Shown in pieces: positions 1 through 11,081 of a stretch of DNA of 64,000 nucleotides (position 1 is its first letter; each line of letters begins with the position of its first letter). The position numbers were made by a program, and so were the translations under genes. The DNA lies in NCBI RefSeq assembly GCF_036250735.1, contig NZ_CP109430.1:2046001-2110000 (forward strand), given 5' to 3'. The DNA is from Streptosporangium sp. NBC_01495. GTDB taxonomy: Bacteria; Actinomycetota; Actinomycetes; Streptosporangiales; Streptosporangiaceae. Below the pieces are notes generated by a model. It was given only the letters and a program-made list of their open reading frames with translations, did not search any database and was not told the DNA's origin.

Positions 1-340
1 TTAGTGGAGCACTGGCTACTCGGATCGGCTTGGTCGCTGGCCGGCTAGTACCGCCCTCTTCGGAGGGAGTGGGAACGACGGTTTCAGGGGTTGGGCTGGT
101 TCGAACACACTGTTGGGTCCTGAGGAAACGGACCATGTTCGGGGCTGCTGCCGGTTGGTGGTGGCCCTGGTGCCTGCCCCGGGTTTGGGGTGGGTGTCTG
201 TTTTGCCTCGTGCGGGGCCGACCTCCTGTCAGACCAGTTCACAGCTGCGCATGTTTTGTGTGTGGTGGTGGGTGTTGGTGGCGGGGTGGGTTTGGTCGCT
301 GTTTGTTGTTTGAGATTTGCATAGTGGACGCGAGCATCTT
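1..340 (+). other. 16S-23S internal transcribed spacer (3' part)
   Basis: This stretch precedes the 23S rRNA and holds no tRNA that I can fold and no convincing gene. The segment around 104-127, with cactgttgggtcctgagg, resembles a conserved block of actinomycete 16S-23S spacers. The last 36 nt before the 23S end (301-336) are one arm of the 23S processing stem. The 16S gene itself lies outside the window. The spacer identity follows from position and from that recalled motif. Confidence 0.75.
301..336 (+). promoter_or_regulatory. 5' arm of the 23S rRNA processing stem
   Basis: This arm pairs with 3492-3527 on the far side of the 23S gene. Of 36 positions I count 32 Watson-Crick pairs, one G-U and three mismatches. 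The core tagtggacgcgagca (322-336) is perfectly complementary to 3492-3506. Stems enclosing 23S rRNA in precursor transcripts are the established substrate of RNase III; that this one is cut here is inference. Confidence 0.8.
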
Positions 341-3470
<3,130 letters not shown>

Positions 3471-3491
3471 AAGCAACGTGCTTGCATGTTT

Positions 3492-3527
3492 TGCTCGCGT
3501 CCACTACGCAATTCTGAGACAACAAAC
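3492..3527 (+). promoter_or_regulatory. 3' arm of the 23S rRNA processing stem
   Basis: This is the partner of 301-336. It lies between the 23S 3' end and the 5S gene, so cleavage in the stem would also separate 23S from 5S precursor. Confidence 0.8.
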
Positions 3528-3550
3528 ATTGGTTTGTGTGTTTCATAGGG

Positions 3551-3668
3551 TTACGGCGGTTATGGCGAAGGGGAAACACCCGGTTACATTCCGAACCCGG
3601 AAGTTAAGCTCTTCAGCGCCGATGGTACTGCACCGGGGACGGTGTGGGAGAGTAGGTCACCGCCGGAC
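3551..3668 (+). rRNA. rrf: 5S ribosomal RNA
   Basis: The gene is about 118 nt and shows the diagnostic internal run cccggttacattccgaaccc, then gccgatggtactgc and gtgggagagtaggtcacc. The first bases (cggcggt) pair with the last (accgccg), closing helix I. It sits 80 nt after 23S and just before a strong terminator. Exact ends are uncertain by 1-3 nt. Confidence 0.95.
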
Positions 3669-3683
3669 AATTGTTTCACGTAG

Positions 3684-3709
3684 GCCCCCACCTTTGGTGG
3701 GGGCTTTCG
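3684..3709 (+). terminator. Intrinsic terminator of the rRNA operon
   Basis: A perfect 9-bp stem (gcccccacc, loop ttt, ggtgggggc) is followed by tttcgt. It lies 16 nt after 5S and ends the rrn operon. The following 244 nt (3710-3953) contain a stretch of loosely repeated ggactccagg/ggacttccag blocks but no gene I recognise. Confidence 0.9.
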
Positions 3710-3953
3710 TGCTTTCCGGGCCCCCTGTTTCCCACGGCGTTCCAGACTCCCGGACTTCCAGAACCTCCGGACTCCAGGCTTTCCGGAGGCCTTTTCTGTG
3801 GTTATGGGACCTGTCTTCGATGAACTCCGCCCAGGTATGGCTGCCCTGCCTGGATTTTCCGGCCTGTGGAGTTTTATGTGTTACGGGGTCCGCGTTGCAC
3901 CAGCCTTTACGGGCCTGTCCGGGACCCGCCCAGGACGTCAGTAGGCTGGAGAC

Positions 3954-5276
3954 GTGGACTATCGAGCGGTTGAACAAGCGATCATGCAGCGTGGTGTCGA
4001 GTGGAACTTCGAGCCCAGCCTCGACAGAATCGCCGCGCTCGTGGATCTGCTCGGCTCTCCGCAGCACTCCTATCCCGTCGTGCACGTGGCCGGTACGAAC
4101 GGCAAATCGAGCACGACCCGGATGATCGAAGCACTCCTGCGCGAGCGCAACCTGCGCGTCGGCCGGTTCACCAGCCCCCACCTCGTTTCCATGCGCGAGC
4201 GCATCAGTGTGGACGGCTCCCCGCTCAGCGAGGAGCGCTTCGTCGAGGTGTACGAGGACATCGCGCCGTACCTGGAGATGGTCGACGCCCAGGGGCGGCG
4301 GCTCTCCTTCTTCGAGACCCTCACCGCGATGGCGTTCGCCGCCTTCGCCGACGCTCCCGTGGACGTCGCGGTCATAGAGACGGGAATGGGTGGCGTCACC
4401 GACGCCACCAATGTCGCCGACGGTGCCGTGGCGGTCATCACGCCCATCTCCCTCGACCACGTCGACTATCTCGGGCCCGACGTCGAGACGATCGCCGGGG
4501 AGAAGGCCGGCATCATCAAGCCCGGGGCGACCGCGGTGCTCGCGCAGCAGGAGCTCCCCGCGGCCTCGGTGCTGATGAGGCAGGCGGCCGATGTCGGTGC
4601 CACCGTGGCACGCGAGGGGCTGGAGTTCGGCGTGTTGAGCAGGGAACTCGCCATCGGCGGGCAGTTGATCCGGCTCAAGGGGCTCAAGGGGACGTACGAG
4701 GACATCCTGCTTCCCCTGTACGGCGCCCACCAGGCGAGCAACGCGGCCTGTGCGCTGGCCGCGGTGGAGGCGCTGACCGGCGGGGATGAGCCTCTCGACG
4801 CGGAGTTGGTGCGGCAGGCGTTCCTGGAAGTGCGCTCGCCCGGCAGGCTCGAGGTGGTTCGCCGGGGGCCCACGGTGGTCGTCGACGCCGCGCACAACCC
4901 GGCGGGGATACAGGCCAGCCTGGACGCCGTGCAGGAGTCCTTCGACTTCGCGAAGCTCATCGGCGTGGTGGCGGTGTTCGAGGACAAGGATGTCCAGGGC
5001 ATCCTGGAGCTGCTGGAACCGATGATGGACGAGATCGTGGTGACGAGGAACTCCTCACCGAGGTCCATGGACGTGGACGATCTCGCCGCGCTGGCCGAGG
5101 AGATCTTCGGGCTTGACCGGGTGCACCAGGTCGAGAGGCTGGACAGCGCGATCGATCGGGCGATCGGCATGGTCGACGCCCTGGGCGAGTTCAGCGGGGC
5201 CGGGGTGCTGATCACCGGGTCGGTGGTGACCGCCGGTGACGCGCGGCTCCTGCTCAGGGCGGACGAGGCGCAGTGA
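3954..5276 (+). CDS. folC: Bifunctional folylpolyglutamate/dihydrofolate synthase
   Basis: The 440-aa product adds glutamate to folates (and to dihydropteroate in bifunctional members), an ATP-dependent cytosolic step of one-carbon metabolism. The P-loop VAGTNGKSST is at about residues 45-54. Further Mur-ligase family signatures are visible: TSPHLVSMRERI, VIETGMGGVTDATN, the catalytic SLDHVDYLG region and the C-terminal VVDAAHNPAG. Length is normal for FolC. The start is a GTG with a weak upstream GGCTGGAG; an ATG at 3984 would also retain all motifs. The stop overlaps by 4 nt (GTGA) a small repeat ORF that leads into the DUF4233 gene. Confidence 0.95.
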   Translation: MDYRAVEQAIMQRGVEWNFEPSLDRIAALVDLLGSPQHSYPVVHVAGTNGKSSTTRMIEALLRERNLRVGRFTSPHLVSMRERISVDGSPLSEERFVEVYEDIAPYLEMVDAQGRRLSFFETLTAMAFAAFADAPVDVAVIETGMGGVTDATNVADGAVAVITPISLDHVDYLGPDVETIAGEKAGIIKPGATAVLAQQELPAASVLMRQAADVGATVAREGLEFGVLSRELAIGGQLIRLKGLKGTYEDILLPLYGAHQASNAACALAAVEALTGGDEPLDAELVRQAFLEVRSPGRLEVVRRGPTVVVDAAHNPAGIQASLDAVQESFDFAKLIGVVAVFEDKDVQGILELLEPMMDEIVVTRNSSPRSMDVDDLAALAEEIFGLDRVHQVERLDSAIDRAIGMVDALGEFSGAGVLITGSVVTAGDARLLLRADEAQ

Positions 5277-5380
5277 GCGGACAAGACGCGGTGAGCAGGC
5301 AGAACGTGTCGAGCGGACAAGACGTGGTGAGTGGACAGGACGCAGTGAGCGGACAAGACGGAATGAGCCGGCCGGGCGCG
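5273..5380. repeat. 18-bp tandem repeat, six copies
   Basis: The unit is gtgagcggacaagacgcg. Copies start at 5273, 5291, 5309, 5327, 5345 and 5363; the first and fifth are nearly identical and the last is diverged. The period is a multiple of three, so one frame stays open across the array. Confidence 0.9.
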
Positions 5381-5425
5381 GCGGGTAGGGCATGGCCGAG
5401 GCGACTCCGGAGGAGCGGAAAATGA
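5273..5425 (+). CDS. Small ORF of hexapeptide repeats bridging folC and DUF4233
   Basis: This 50-codon frame starts at a GTG overlapping the folC stop (GTGA, 5273-5276). It ends at a TGA overlapping the preferred DUF4233 start (ATGA, 5422-5425). Most of it is six copies of an 18-bp unit coding VSGQDA-like hexapeptides. The remainder is Arg-rich and includes the GGAGGAG ribosome binding site for the next gene. I know no homologous family. It may only carry ribosomes from folC to DUF4233, or it may be a fortuitous frame made by an in-frame repeat. Confidence 0.35.
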   Translation: MSGQDAVSRQNVSSGQDVVSGQDAVSGQDGMSRPGAAGRAWPRRLRRSGK

Positions 5426-5760
5426 TCACGGTCACTCCGGGGATGAGACGTCTCTGCGCGAGCGTGCTCGGCATGGAGGCCATAGTCGTTGGTCTGTTCA
5501 CGCCGGTGGCCATCAACACGCAGGGTGTCGAACCGGCCGTCGCGGCCACCGTCGGCCTCGGCCTGGCGCTTCTCTGCGTCGTGGTGATCGGCCTGCTCAA
5601 ACGGCCTTTCGCCTACGTCGCGGGAAGCGTGATCCAGGTGCTCGCCATCGCCTCCGGACTCATGGTTCCGACCATGTTCTTCCTCGGTGCGCTCTTCGCC
5701 GTGCTGTGGATCACAGCGATATTCGTCGCTCGCCGTGTCGAGGGCGTGACTTCTCGCTAA
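5422..5760 (+). CDS. DUF4233 membrane protein
   Basis: The 112-aa protein has about four hydrophobic segments and no soluble domain. The position directly after folC and close to ndk is the typical actinobacterial location of the DUF4233 family, whose function is unknown. I chose ATG 5422 because GGAGGAG (5409-5415) lies 6 nt upstream and because the preceding small ORF ends in an ATGA overlap there. An in-frame ATG at 5392 would add ten residues (MAEATPEERK) but has only a weak ribosome site. Confidence 0.85.
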   Translation: MITVTPGMRRLCASVLGMEAIVVGLFTPVAINTQGVEPAVAATVGLGLALLCVVVIGLLKRPFAYVAGSVIQVLAIASGLMVPTMFFLGALFAVLWITAIFVARRVEGVTSR

Positions 5761-5771
5761 AGTCGGCCAAC

Positions 5772-7694
5772 ATGGCCGTCCCTCCCATCCAGCCGACTCG
5801 GGCGGTGTCCGCCAGGCCCACGGGTCTGGTGCGCGCACTTCGGGTCTCCCTGATGCTCGACGTCGTCCTCGGACTGCTCGTCGCGGTAGTGCTGCCGCTG
5901 GCGATCGTCGCCATTCCCAACACCATCTCGGTGGTCGCCGCCCTCTTGCCGCCGGACATCTCGCAGATAGCGATGATCAGGGCGCACGGGCTGGCGCTTC
6001 CCGCGATGGTCCTGACCGTGCCGGTGGCGGCGGTGGCCGTGCACCGGATGAGGGCGGCCCCGATGATGGTCGCGGGGCTGACCCTGCTCGCCTTCGCCGA
6101 CGCCGCCGGTGGGTACGCCGGGTCCACGACGCTGGTAGGGGTCCTGCGGGTCCTGCACGGGGTCGGGGCGGGCCTGCTGGTTCCCGCCACCCTGATGGCC
6201 GTCTGGGGGCGTTCGGTGTTCCTCAGGGCCGTGTGGGCGGCCGCGCTGACGGCGAGCCTCCTGGCCGCCCAGGCGCTCGCGCTGTGGCCCCTTGACCAGG
6301 TCGACTCCTGGCGCGTCACCCTCCAGCCGTACCCGATGCTCACCGGGGTCGCGCTCGCGCTCGCCGCGCTCTATCTGGTGCTGTGGCTGAGGGAGGGCGA
6401 GAGCGGCGCCGGTCCCGTGCCGGTCGTCGCGGAGCGCGGGCGCACGCTGTGGGTGGTCGTGCCCGCCGCGGGCGTCGCGGCCCTCGCTCTGGGCAGCACG
6501 TTCGACTGGTCGCCGGATCTGGTGATCCGTGCGGCACTGGTGTCCGTCCTCGTCCTGCTCGCCCTGGCCTCCTCCAGCGCCTCGAAGGGGGGCGTCGGCC
6601 GGGCGCCGGCCTACGCGATGGTCGCGGTCGGCGTAGTCGTCCTGCCGACCGCCGCCCAGATCACCTATGTGGAGCTCGGCGGGCTGGGAGGTCCGGGCCT
6701 GTCCGGCCTGTGGCCGGCCTTCGCGATCGCCGCGTTGGTGGGCCTGCTGTCCGCCGTGCTGGTGAACCGGCTGGGCGACACGGCCATGCCCATGGTCACC
6801 GCGGGCGGGCTTGTGGTGATGGTCGCGGGCCTGTGCGCCGTGCGGCTGTTCCTTCCCGCTCCGGGAGGGCTCCCGCTGATCCTCCCGTTCGTCCTGCTCG
6901 CGGGCGGCGCCTCGGTGGCGCTCACCGGCGCGCTGCGCTCCTGCGGCGAGGGGGCCGCGCTCCTGGCGCTGTCGCTGTTCTTCCCCGCGGTGCTCGTGGG
7001 CTTCCTGCTGGGCAGCGGCGTCCAGGTCACCCGTCTGGAGGACGCCACGACCCCGCAGGCGCTGGTCGACGGGTTCGTGGACGCCCTGCACCTGTGGGCG
7101 CTGATCGGGGGCGGTCTGGTGCTCGTGGTGATCGTGCTCGGTGCCGTCCTGGCCCGCTTGCTGCCCGGCACCCCGGCGAGCGCGCGGGACACCTGGGACA
7201 CGCGGGACACCTGGGCCGGTACGGACGATGTCTCGCCCGGGGCGGGTTCCGGCTCCGGACTGGTGCCTTCTCCCGCCGGGGAGGTCGATCTCGCGGGCGG
7301 CGCGTGGCCGGCCGCCACGGCGTCGGGACCTCCCAAACAGGCTGGACCCTCCGGGCAGTCCGGGCGAGCCGAACGGGACGGGCAGGCGAGACACCCGGTG
7401 GTGCGGCCACGGTCCGAGGCCGGTCCGCAATCGCGGGTCCGCCCGAATCCCGAGGCCGGGCCCATGGCCGCGACCGGGTCCATGAGCGGGTCCATGGCCG
7501 CCACCGGGGGCGGGCAGGGGGCGGGCAAGGGCGGGCGGCCCAGGCCCCGGCACGAGCCCGACCGCGTCCCCGAGCGCGACCCCGAGCCGGAGACGGAGAC
7601 CGAGCCGGAGAAGGTCGTCGCGCCGCCCGTGGTGGTGCCGCCGCCCGCACCCTCGCCCGAGGACGGCCCGGGGAACGGGCCCGCGCTCCAGTGA
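5772..7694 (+). CDS. MFS-like polytopic membrane protein with long disordered tail
   Basis: The product is about 640 aa. Residues 20-470 contain roughly 12-14 hydrophobic segments. An MFS-like GxLRVLHGVGAGLLVPATL stretch follows the fourth helix region, so a transporter fold is likely, although no substrate can be named. The last 170 residues are low complexity: RDTWDTRDTW duplication, MAATGSMSGSMAATG, then alternating Pro/Glu runs. The frame is open upstream to 5706 inside the DUF4233 gene. I prefer ATG 5772, 12 nt after that gene's stop, because it gives a short N-terminus before the first helix. No strong ribosome site is visible. Confidence 0.75.
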   Translation: MAVPPIQPTRAVSARPTGLVRALRVSLMLDVVLGLLVAVVLPLAIVAIPNTISVVAALLPPDISQIAMIRAHGLALPAMVLTVPVAAVAVHRMRAAPMMVAGLTLLAFADAAGGYAGSTTLVGVLRVLHGVGAGLLVPATLMAVWGRSVFLRAVWAAALTASLLAAQALALWPLDQVDSWRVTLQPYPMLTGVALALAALYLVLWLREGESGAGPVPVVAERGRTLWVVVPAAGVAALALGSTFDWSPDLVIRAALVSVLVLLALASSSASKGGVGRAPAYAMVAVGVVVLPTAAQITYVELGGLGGPGLSGLWPAFAIAALVGLLSAVLVNRLGDTAMPMVTAGGLVVMVAGLCAVRLFLPAPGGLPLILPFVLLAGGASVALTGALRSCGEGAALLALSLFFPAVLVGFLLGSGVQVTRLEDATTPQALVDGFVDALHLWALIGGGLVLVVIVLGAVLARLLPGTPASARDTWDTRDTWAGTDDVSPGAGSGSGLVPSPAGEVDLAGGAWPAATASGPPKQAGPSGQSGRAERDGQARHPVVRPRSEAGPQSRVRPNPEAGPMAATGSMSGSMAATGGGQGAGKGGRPRPRHEPDRVPERDPEPETETEPEKVVAPPVVVPPPAPSPEDGPGNGPALQ

Positions 7695-7785
7695 CCTCGC
7701 CGACCACGGGGAATCGCGCGAAGGACGGTAAACTTCGCGCGTTTACCGCAGTCCGCGACCCATACGTGTTCAAAGGAGAACTTCA

Positions 7786-8196
7786 GTGTCCGAGCGCACC
7801 CTTGTCCTGATCAAGCCCGACGGTGTGGCGCGTGGTCTCATCGGCGATGTGATCGCCCGTGTCGAGCGCAAGGGTCTGAAGGTCGTGGCGCTGGAGCTGC
7901 GCACCCTGGACGTCGACACCGCCAAGGTGCACTACGCCGAGCACTCCGAGCGGCCGTTCTTCGGCGAGCTGGTGGAGTTCATCACCTCCGGCCCGCTGGT
8001 CGCGCTGGTGCTCGAGGGGCCGCGCGCCATCGAGGCCTTCCGGGGTCTCGCAGGCCTCACCGACCCCGTCAAGTCCGCACCCGGCACCATCCGCGGCGAC
8101 CACGCCCTGGAGATCGGCGAGAACGTCGTCCACGGCTCCGACTCCCCCGAGTCCGCCGCAAGGGAGATCAAGATCTTCTTCCCGGACCGCTTCTAG
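7786..8196 (+). CDS. ndk: Nucleoside diphosphate kinase
   Basis: The 136-aa enzyme transfers the gamma phosphate of ATP to NDPs through a phosphohistidine. The N-terminal [13 protein letters not shown], the [15 protein letters not shown] segment and the active-site [12 protein letters not shown] are all present. Length is exactly that of the family. The GTG start is preceded by AAAGGAGAA. A GC-rich hairpin follows the gene. Confidence 0.98.
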   Translation: MSERTLVLIKPDGVARGLIGDVIARVERKGLKVVALELRTLDVDTAKVHYAEHSERPFFGELVEFITSGPLVALVLEGPRAIEAFRGLAGLTDPVKSAPGTIRGDHALEIGENVVHGSDSPESAAREIKIFFPDRF

Positions 8197-8220
8197 AACG
8201 CGCGCTTTCGCCGCGTTTGC

Positions 8221-8254
8221 CGGGCCTCGTCGTCCTTGTGGACGGCGAGGCCCG
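8221..8254 (+). terminator. Hairpin after ndk
   Basis: The arm cgggcctcgtcgtcc (8221-8235) pairs with ggacggcgaggcccg (8240-8254) with one mismatch. There is no U-tract, so it may act as a terminator or as an mRNA 3' end stabiliser. Confidence 0.65.
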
Positions 8255-8388
8255 CCCTGTTCGGCTAACCCAAGATTTTGCTGCGGCAGGCCGCCTCATT
8301 GCGCTCAATGGTGGGTACGTCACGTTACGATTCGAGTGCGTTCCGTAGTTTTCGCCGACGACCTGACGGAAGGAGGCCGGCCTTCCTC

Positions 8389-9420
8389 ATGGGCAGCAAT
8401 CTTGCTTTTCTGGGCCGTGACATGGCGGTCGACCTCGGCACCGCGAACACCCTCGTGTACGTGCGGGGCCGCGGGATCGTGCTCAACGAGCCGTCGGTCG
8501 TAGCGATCAACACCGCGACGGGGAAGATCGTGGCCGTTGGTATCGAGGCCAAGCGGATGATAGGCCGCACGCCCGGCAACATCGTGGCCATCCGCCCGCT
8601 CAAGGACGGTGTCATCGCCGACTTCGACGTCACCGAGCGCATGCTGCGCTACTTCATCCAGCGGGTGCACAAGCGCCGCCACTTCGCCAAGCCGCGCATC
8701 ATCATCGCCGTGCCGAGCGGGATCACCGGGGTCGAGCAGCGAGCGGTCAAGGAGGCCGGTTACCAGGCGGGCGCGCGCAGGGTCTACATCGTCGAGGAGC
8801 CCATGGCCGCCGCGATCGGCGCCGGGCTCCCCGTGCACGAGCCCACCGGCAACATGGTGATCGACATAGGCGGTGGCACCACCGAGGTGGCGATCATCTC
8901 GATGGGCGGTGTGGTCACCAGCCAGTCGATCAGGGTGGGCGGCGACGAGCTCGACCAGGCGATCATCGCCTTCGCCAAGAAGGAGTACTCGCTGATGCTC
9001 GGCGAGCGCACCTCCGAGGAGATCAAGATGGCCATCGGTTCCGCGTGCATGCTCCCCGAGGAGAGTCACGCCGAGATTCGGGGCCGCGACCTGGTCAGCG
9101 GCCTGCCCAAGACGATCGTGGTGTCGGCCGCGGAGATCCGCAAGGCCATCGAGGAACCGCTGAACGCGATCGTCGACGCGGTCAAGACCACGCTCGACAA
9201 GTGCCCGCCCGAGCTTTCCGGAGACCTGATGGACCGAGGGATCGCCCTCACCGGGGGCGGGGCGCTCCTCAAGGGCATGGACGAGAGGCTGAAGGCCGAG
9301 ACCGGCATGCCGATCCACCTCGTCGACAACGCCCTCGACTCCGTCGCGCTCGGCTCGGGCAAGTGCGTCGAGGACTTCGACGCCCTGCAGCAGGTCCTGG
9401 TCCCCGAGCCGCGGCACTGA
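8389..9420 (+). CDS. mreB: Rod-shape determining protein MreB
   Basis: The 343-aa actin homologue forms membrane-associated filaments that organise lateral wall synthesis; in sporulating actinomycetes it is linked to spore wall formation. Actin-fold ATPase motifs are visible: [15 protein letters not shown] near the N-terminus, [28 protein letters not shown] and [10 protein letters not shown]. The frame is open to 8278, but ATG 8389 starts exactly at the conserved N-terminus and has GGAAGGAGG upstream, at a rather long spacing of 12 nt. The stop overlaps the mreC start as TGATG. Confidence 0.98.
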   Translation: MGSNLAFLGRDMAVDLGTANTLVYVRGRGIVLNEPSVVAINTATGKIVAVGIEAKRMIGRTPGNIVAIRPLKDGVIADFDVTERMLRYFIQRVHKRRHFAKPRIIIAVPSGITGVEQRAVKEAGYQAGARRVYIVEEPMAAAIGAGLPVHEPTGNMVIDIGGGTTEVAIISMGGVVTSQSIRVGGDELDQAIIAFAKKEYSLMLGERTSEEIKMAIGSACMLPEESHAEIRGRDLVSGLPKTIVVSAAEIRKAIEEPLNAIVDAVKTTLDKCPPELSGDLMDRGIALTGGGALLKGMDERLKAETGMPIHLVDNALDSVALGSGKCVEDFDALQQVLVPEPRH

Positions 9421-10442
9421 TGAAGGACACCCGCAGGGCACGGGTCAACCTGGGGCTGCTGCTGGCCGCCGCGCTCGTGCTCGTCACCATCGACCACCGC
9501 TCGGTCACGGAGTCGCCGTTCGGTCCGCTCAGGACGGCCGGCACGACGCTGTTCGGCGCCGCGGAGAGCGCGGGGGCGGGATTCGTGCGACCGGTCGGCG
9601 AGTTCTTCGAGACGATGGCCGGGGCTCCCTCGGCGCGAGGCCGCCTCGAGAAGCTGCGGGCGGAGAACCAGCGGCTCAGGCACGACCTGGCGGCGCAGAG
9701 TCTCGACCGGGGGCGATCCCGGGAGCTTCACAGGCTGCTCGGTGTGGCGGGGATCGGCGGATACAGGATCCTGCCCACCCAGGTGATCGCCCGGCGTGGC
9801 GCTCCCGGGTTCGAGGAGGCCGTCGAGCTCGACGTGGGGCGCACCGACGGGGTGCGCCCGGAGATGACCGTGCTGAACGCCGACGGCCTGGTCGGCAGGG
9901 TGGTCCAGGTGGGGCCGTCCACCTCGACGGTGGTCCTGCTCAGTGACCCCGCCTCGGCGGCCGGGGCCAGGCTGGAGGGCAGCAACGAGATCGGGGTGGT
10001 GCACGGCGTGGGGGAGAACGGCCGCCTGGTCCGCTTCCGGCTGCTCGACTCGACCGCGCCGATCATCCCCGGCCACCGCATCGTGAGCTTTGGTTCCCAG
10101 GGCGGCGCGCCGTACGTGGCGGGGGTGCCGATCGGCGTGGTGGAGCGGGTGGAGGCCACGCCGGGTGAGCTGACCCGCATCGCGTACGCGCGGCCGTCCG
10201 CCGATCTCACCGCGCTGGACGTGGTCGGGGTCGTGGTGCAGGCGCCGCGCCGTGACCCGCGGGACGCGGTGCTCCCTCCGGGCCCGCGCAAGGCGAAGGT
10301 TTCGACGCCGGGACGGTCCACGCCACGCTCACCCGGCTCCGAGTCCGGCTCCGAGTCCGATTCCGTCCCTGAGTCCGGCCCCGAGTCCGATTCCGGCTCG
10401 CGTGAGGCGGAGGCTCCCCGTGGCCGGCGAGAAGGGGTCTGA
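9420..10442 (+). CDS. mreC: Rod-shape determining protein MreC
   Basis: The 340-aa bitopic protein couples cytosolic MreB to periplasmic wall enzymes. It has a short cytosolic N-terminus, one membrane helix (about residues 11-24), a coiled coil (about 72-95, KLRAENQRLRHDL) and then the beta-barrel MreC domain. The tail after residue 290 is disordered and contains 12-bp DNA repeats coding GSESGSESDS-type sequence. ATG 9420 overlaps the mreB stop, which implies coupled translation. Confidence 0.95.
   Translation: MKDTRRARVNLGLLLAAALVLVTIDHRSVTESPFGPLRTAGTTLFGAAESAGAGFVRPVGEFFETMAGAPSARGRLEKLRAENQRLRHDLAAQSLDRGRSRELHRLLGVAGIGGYRILPTQVIARRGAPGFEEAVELDVGRTDGVRPEMTVLNADGLVGRVVQVGPSTSTVVLLSDPASAAGARLEGSNEIGVVHGVGENGRLVRFRLLDSTAPIIPGHRIVSFGSQGGAPYVAGVPIGVVERVEATPGELTRIAYARPSADLTALDVVGVVVQAPRRDPRDAVLPPGPRKAKVSTPGRSTPRSPGSESGSESDSVPESGPESDSGSREAEAPRGRREGV
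10335..10400. repeat. 12-bp repeats coding the acidic Ser/Glu tail of MreC
   Basis: Variants of ggctccgagtcc / ggctccgattcc are repeated about five times. They encode G-S-E-S and S-D-S blocks at the MreC C-terminus. Confidence 0.75.
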
Positions 10443-10446
10443 CGGG

Positions 10447-10974
10447 ATGGGCCGCAACGCGATCTTCGTGGTGCTGCTCCTGGGGATCATGATCGTCCAG
10501 GTGACCGTCGTCAACAGGCTTCCGCTGCCGGGGCAGGCCGCGCCGGATCTGGTGCTGCTCGCCGTGGTGGGGTACGCGCTGGCGCGCGGGGCCGCCGCGG
10601 GGGCCGTCATGGGCTTCGCAGCAGGTCTTGTCAGCGACCTGCTGCCGCCGGCGGCGCACCTGCTCGGGCACAACGCGCTCGTGTTCTGCCTCATCGGCTT
10701 CATGGCGGGACGGGCGGTGGAGAGCCAGCCGAGTGCGGGGCCGCTCGCGGCGCTGGCCTGCGCGGTCGCCGGCCCCGTGGTCGCTCTGATGACCGGCGCC
10801 CTGGTGGGGGATCCGCGGACCGGTGTGTCCATGCTCACGACGGTGCTGCCGCAGGCGATGGTCTACAACCTGCTCGCCGCGCCCCCCGTGGTGTGGATGG
10901 TGCGAAGGGTCGTCCGGGGGCCGGAGCCGCGCCTCATCCAGGTGCCCAGGTCCGCCCTGCGGAGCCGCGTATGA
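10447..10974 (+). CDS. mreD: Rod-shape determining protein MreD
   Basis: The 175-aa integral membrane protein has about five hydrophobic segments and contains the MreD-typical LPLPGQAAPDLVLLAVVG stretch and a GFAAGLVSDLLPP loop. It lies in the order mreB-mreC-mreD-mrdA-rodA. ATG 10447 is 4 nt after the mreC stop, with GAAGGGG upstream. The stop overlaps an ATG as ATGA (10971-10974). Confidence 0.93.
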   Translation: MGRNAIFVVLLLGIMIVQVTVVNRLPLPGQAAPDLVLLAVVGYALARGAAAGAVMGFAAGLVSDLLPPAAHLLGHNALVFCLIGFMAGRAVESQPSAGPLAALACAVAGPVVALMTGALVGDPRTGVSMLTTVLPQAMVYNLLAAPPVVWMVRRVVRGPEPRLIQVPRSALRSRV

Positions 10975-11081
10975 GGCCACGTACGCGGCCACGTACGCGG
11001 TGGGGGTCCGGCGGGCCGGGGAGCGGGGCGTGGACAGGGGGTTTCTGCGGGGTGTGCGGGGAGGAGCGGACATGGGCCTGA
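10971..11081 (+). CDS. 36-codon open frame between mreD and mrdA (doubtful)
   Basis: The frame begins at an ATG overlapping the mreD stop (ATGA). It ends in TGATG at 11079-11083, where the second ATG is an alternative in-frame start of mrdA. The first codons repeat Arg-Pro-Arg-Thr, from a duplicated cgtacgcggcca. No homology is recognised. It could only relay ribosomes to mrdA. Confidence 0.2.
   Translation: MRPRTRPRTRWGSGGPGSGAWTGGFCGVCGEERTWA

Noticed and set aside
5273-5380. The 18-bp array considered as a CRISPR
   Set aside because: Units are contiguous with no spacers, in a coding-compatible period, and no cas genes are nearby. No other array in the window has unique spacers either.
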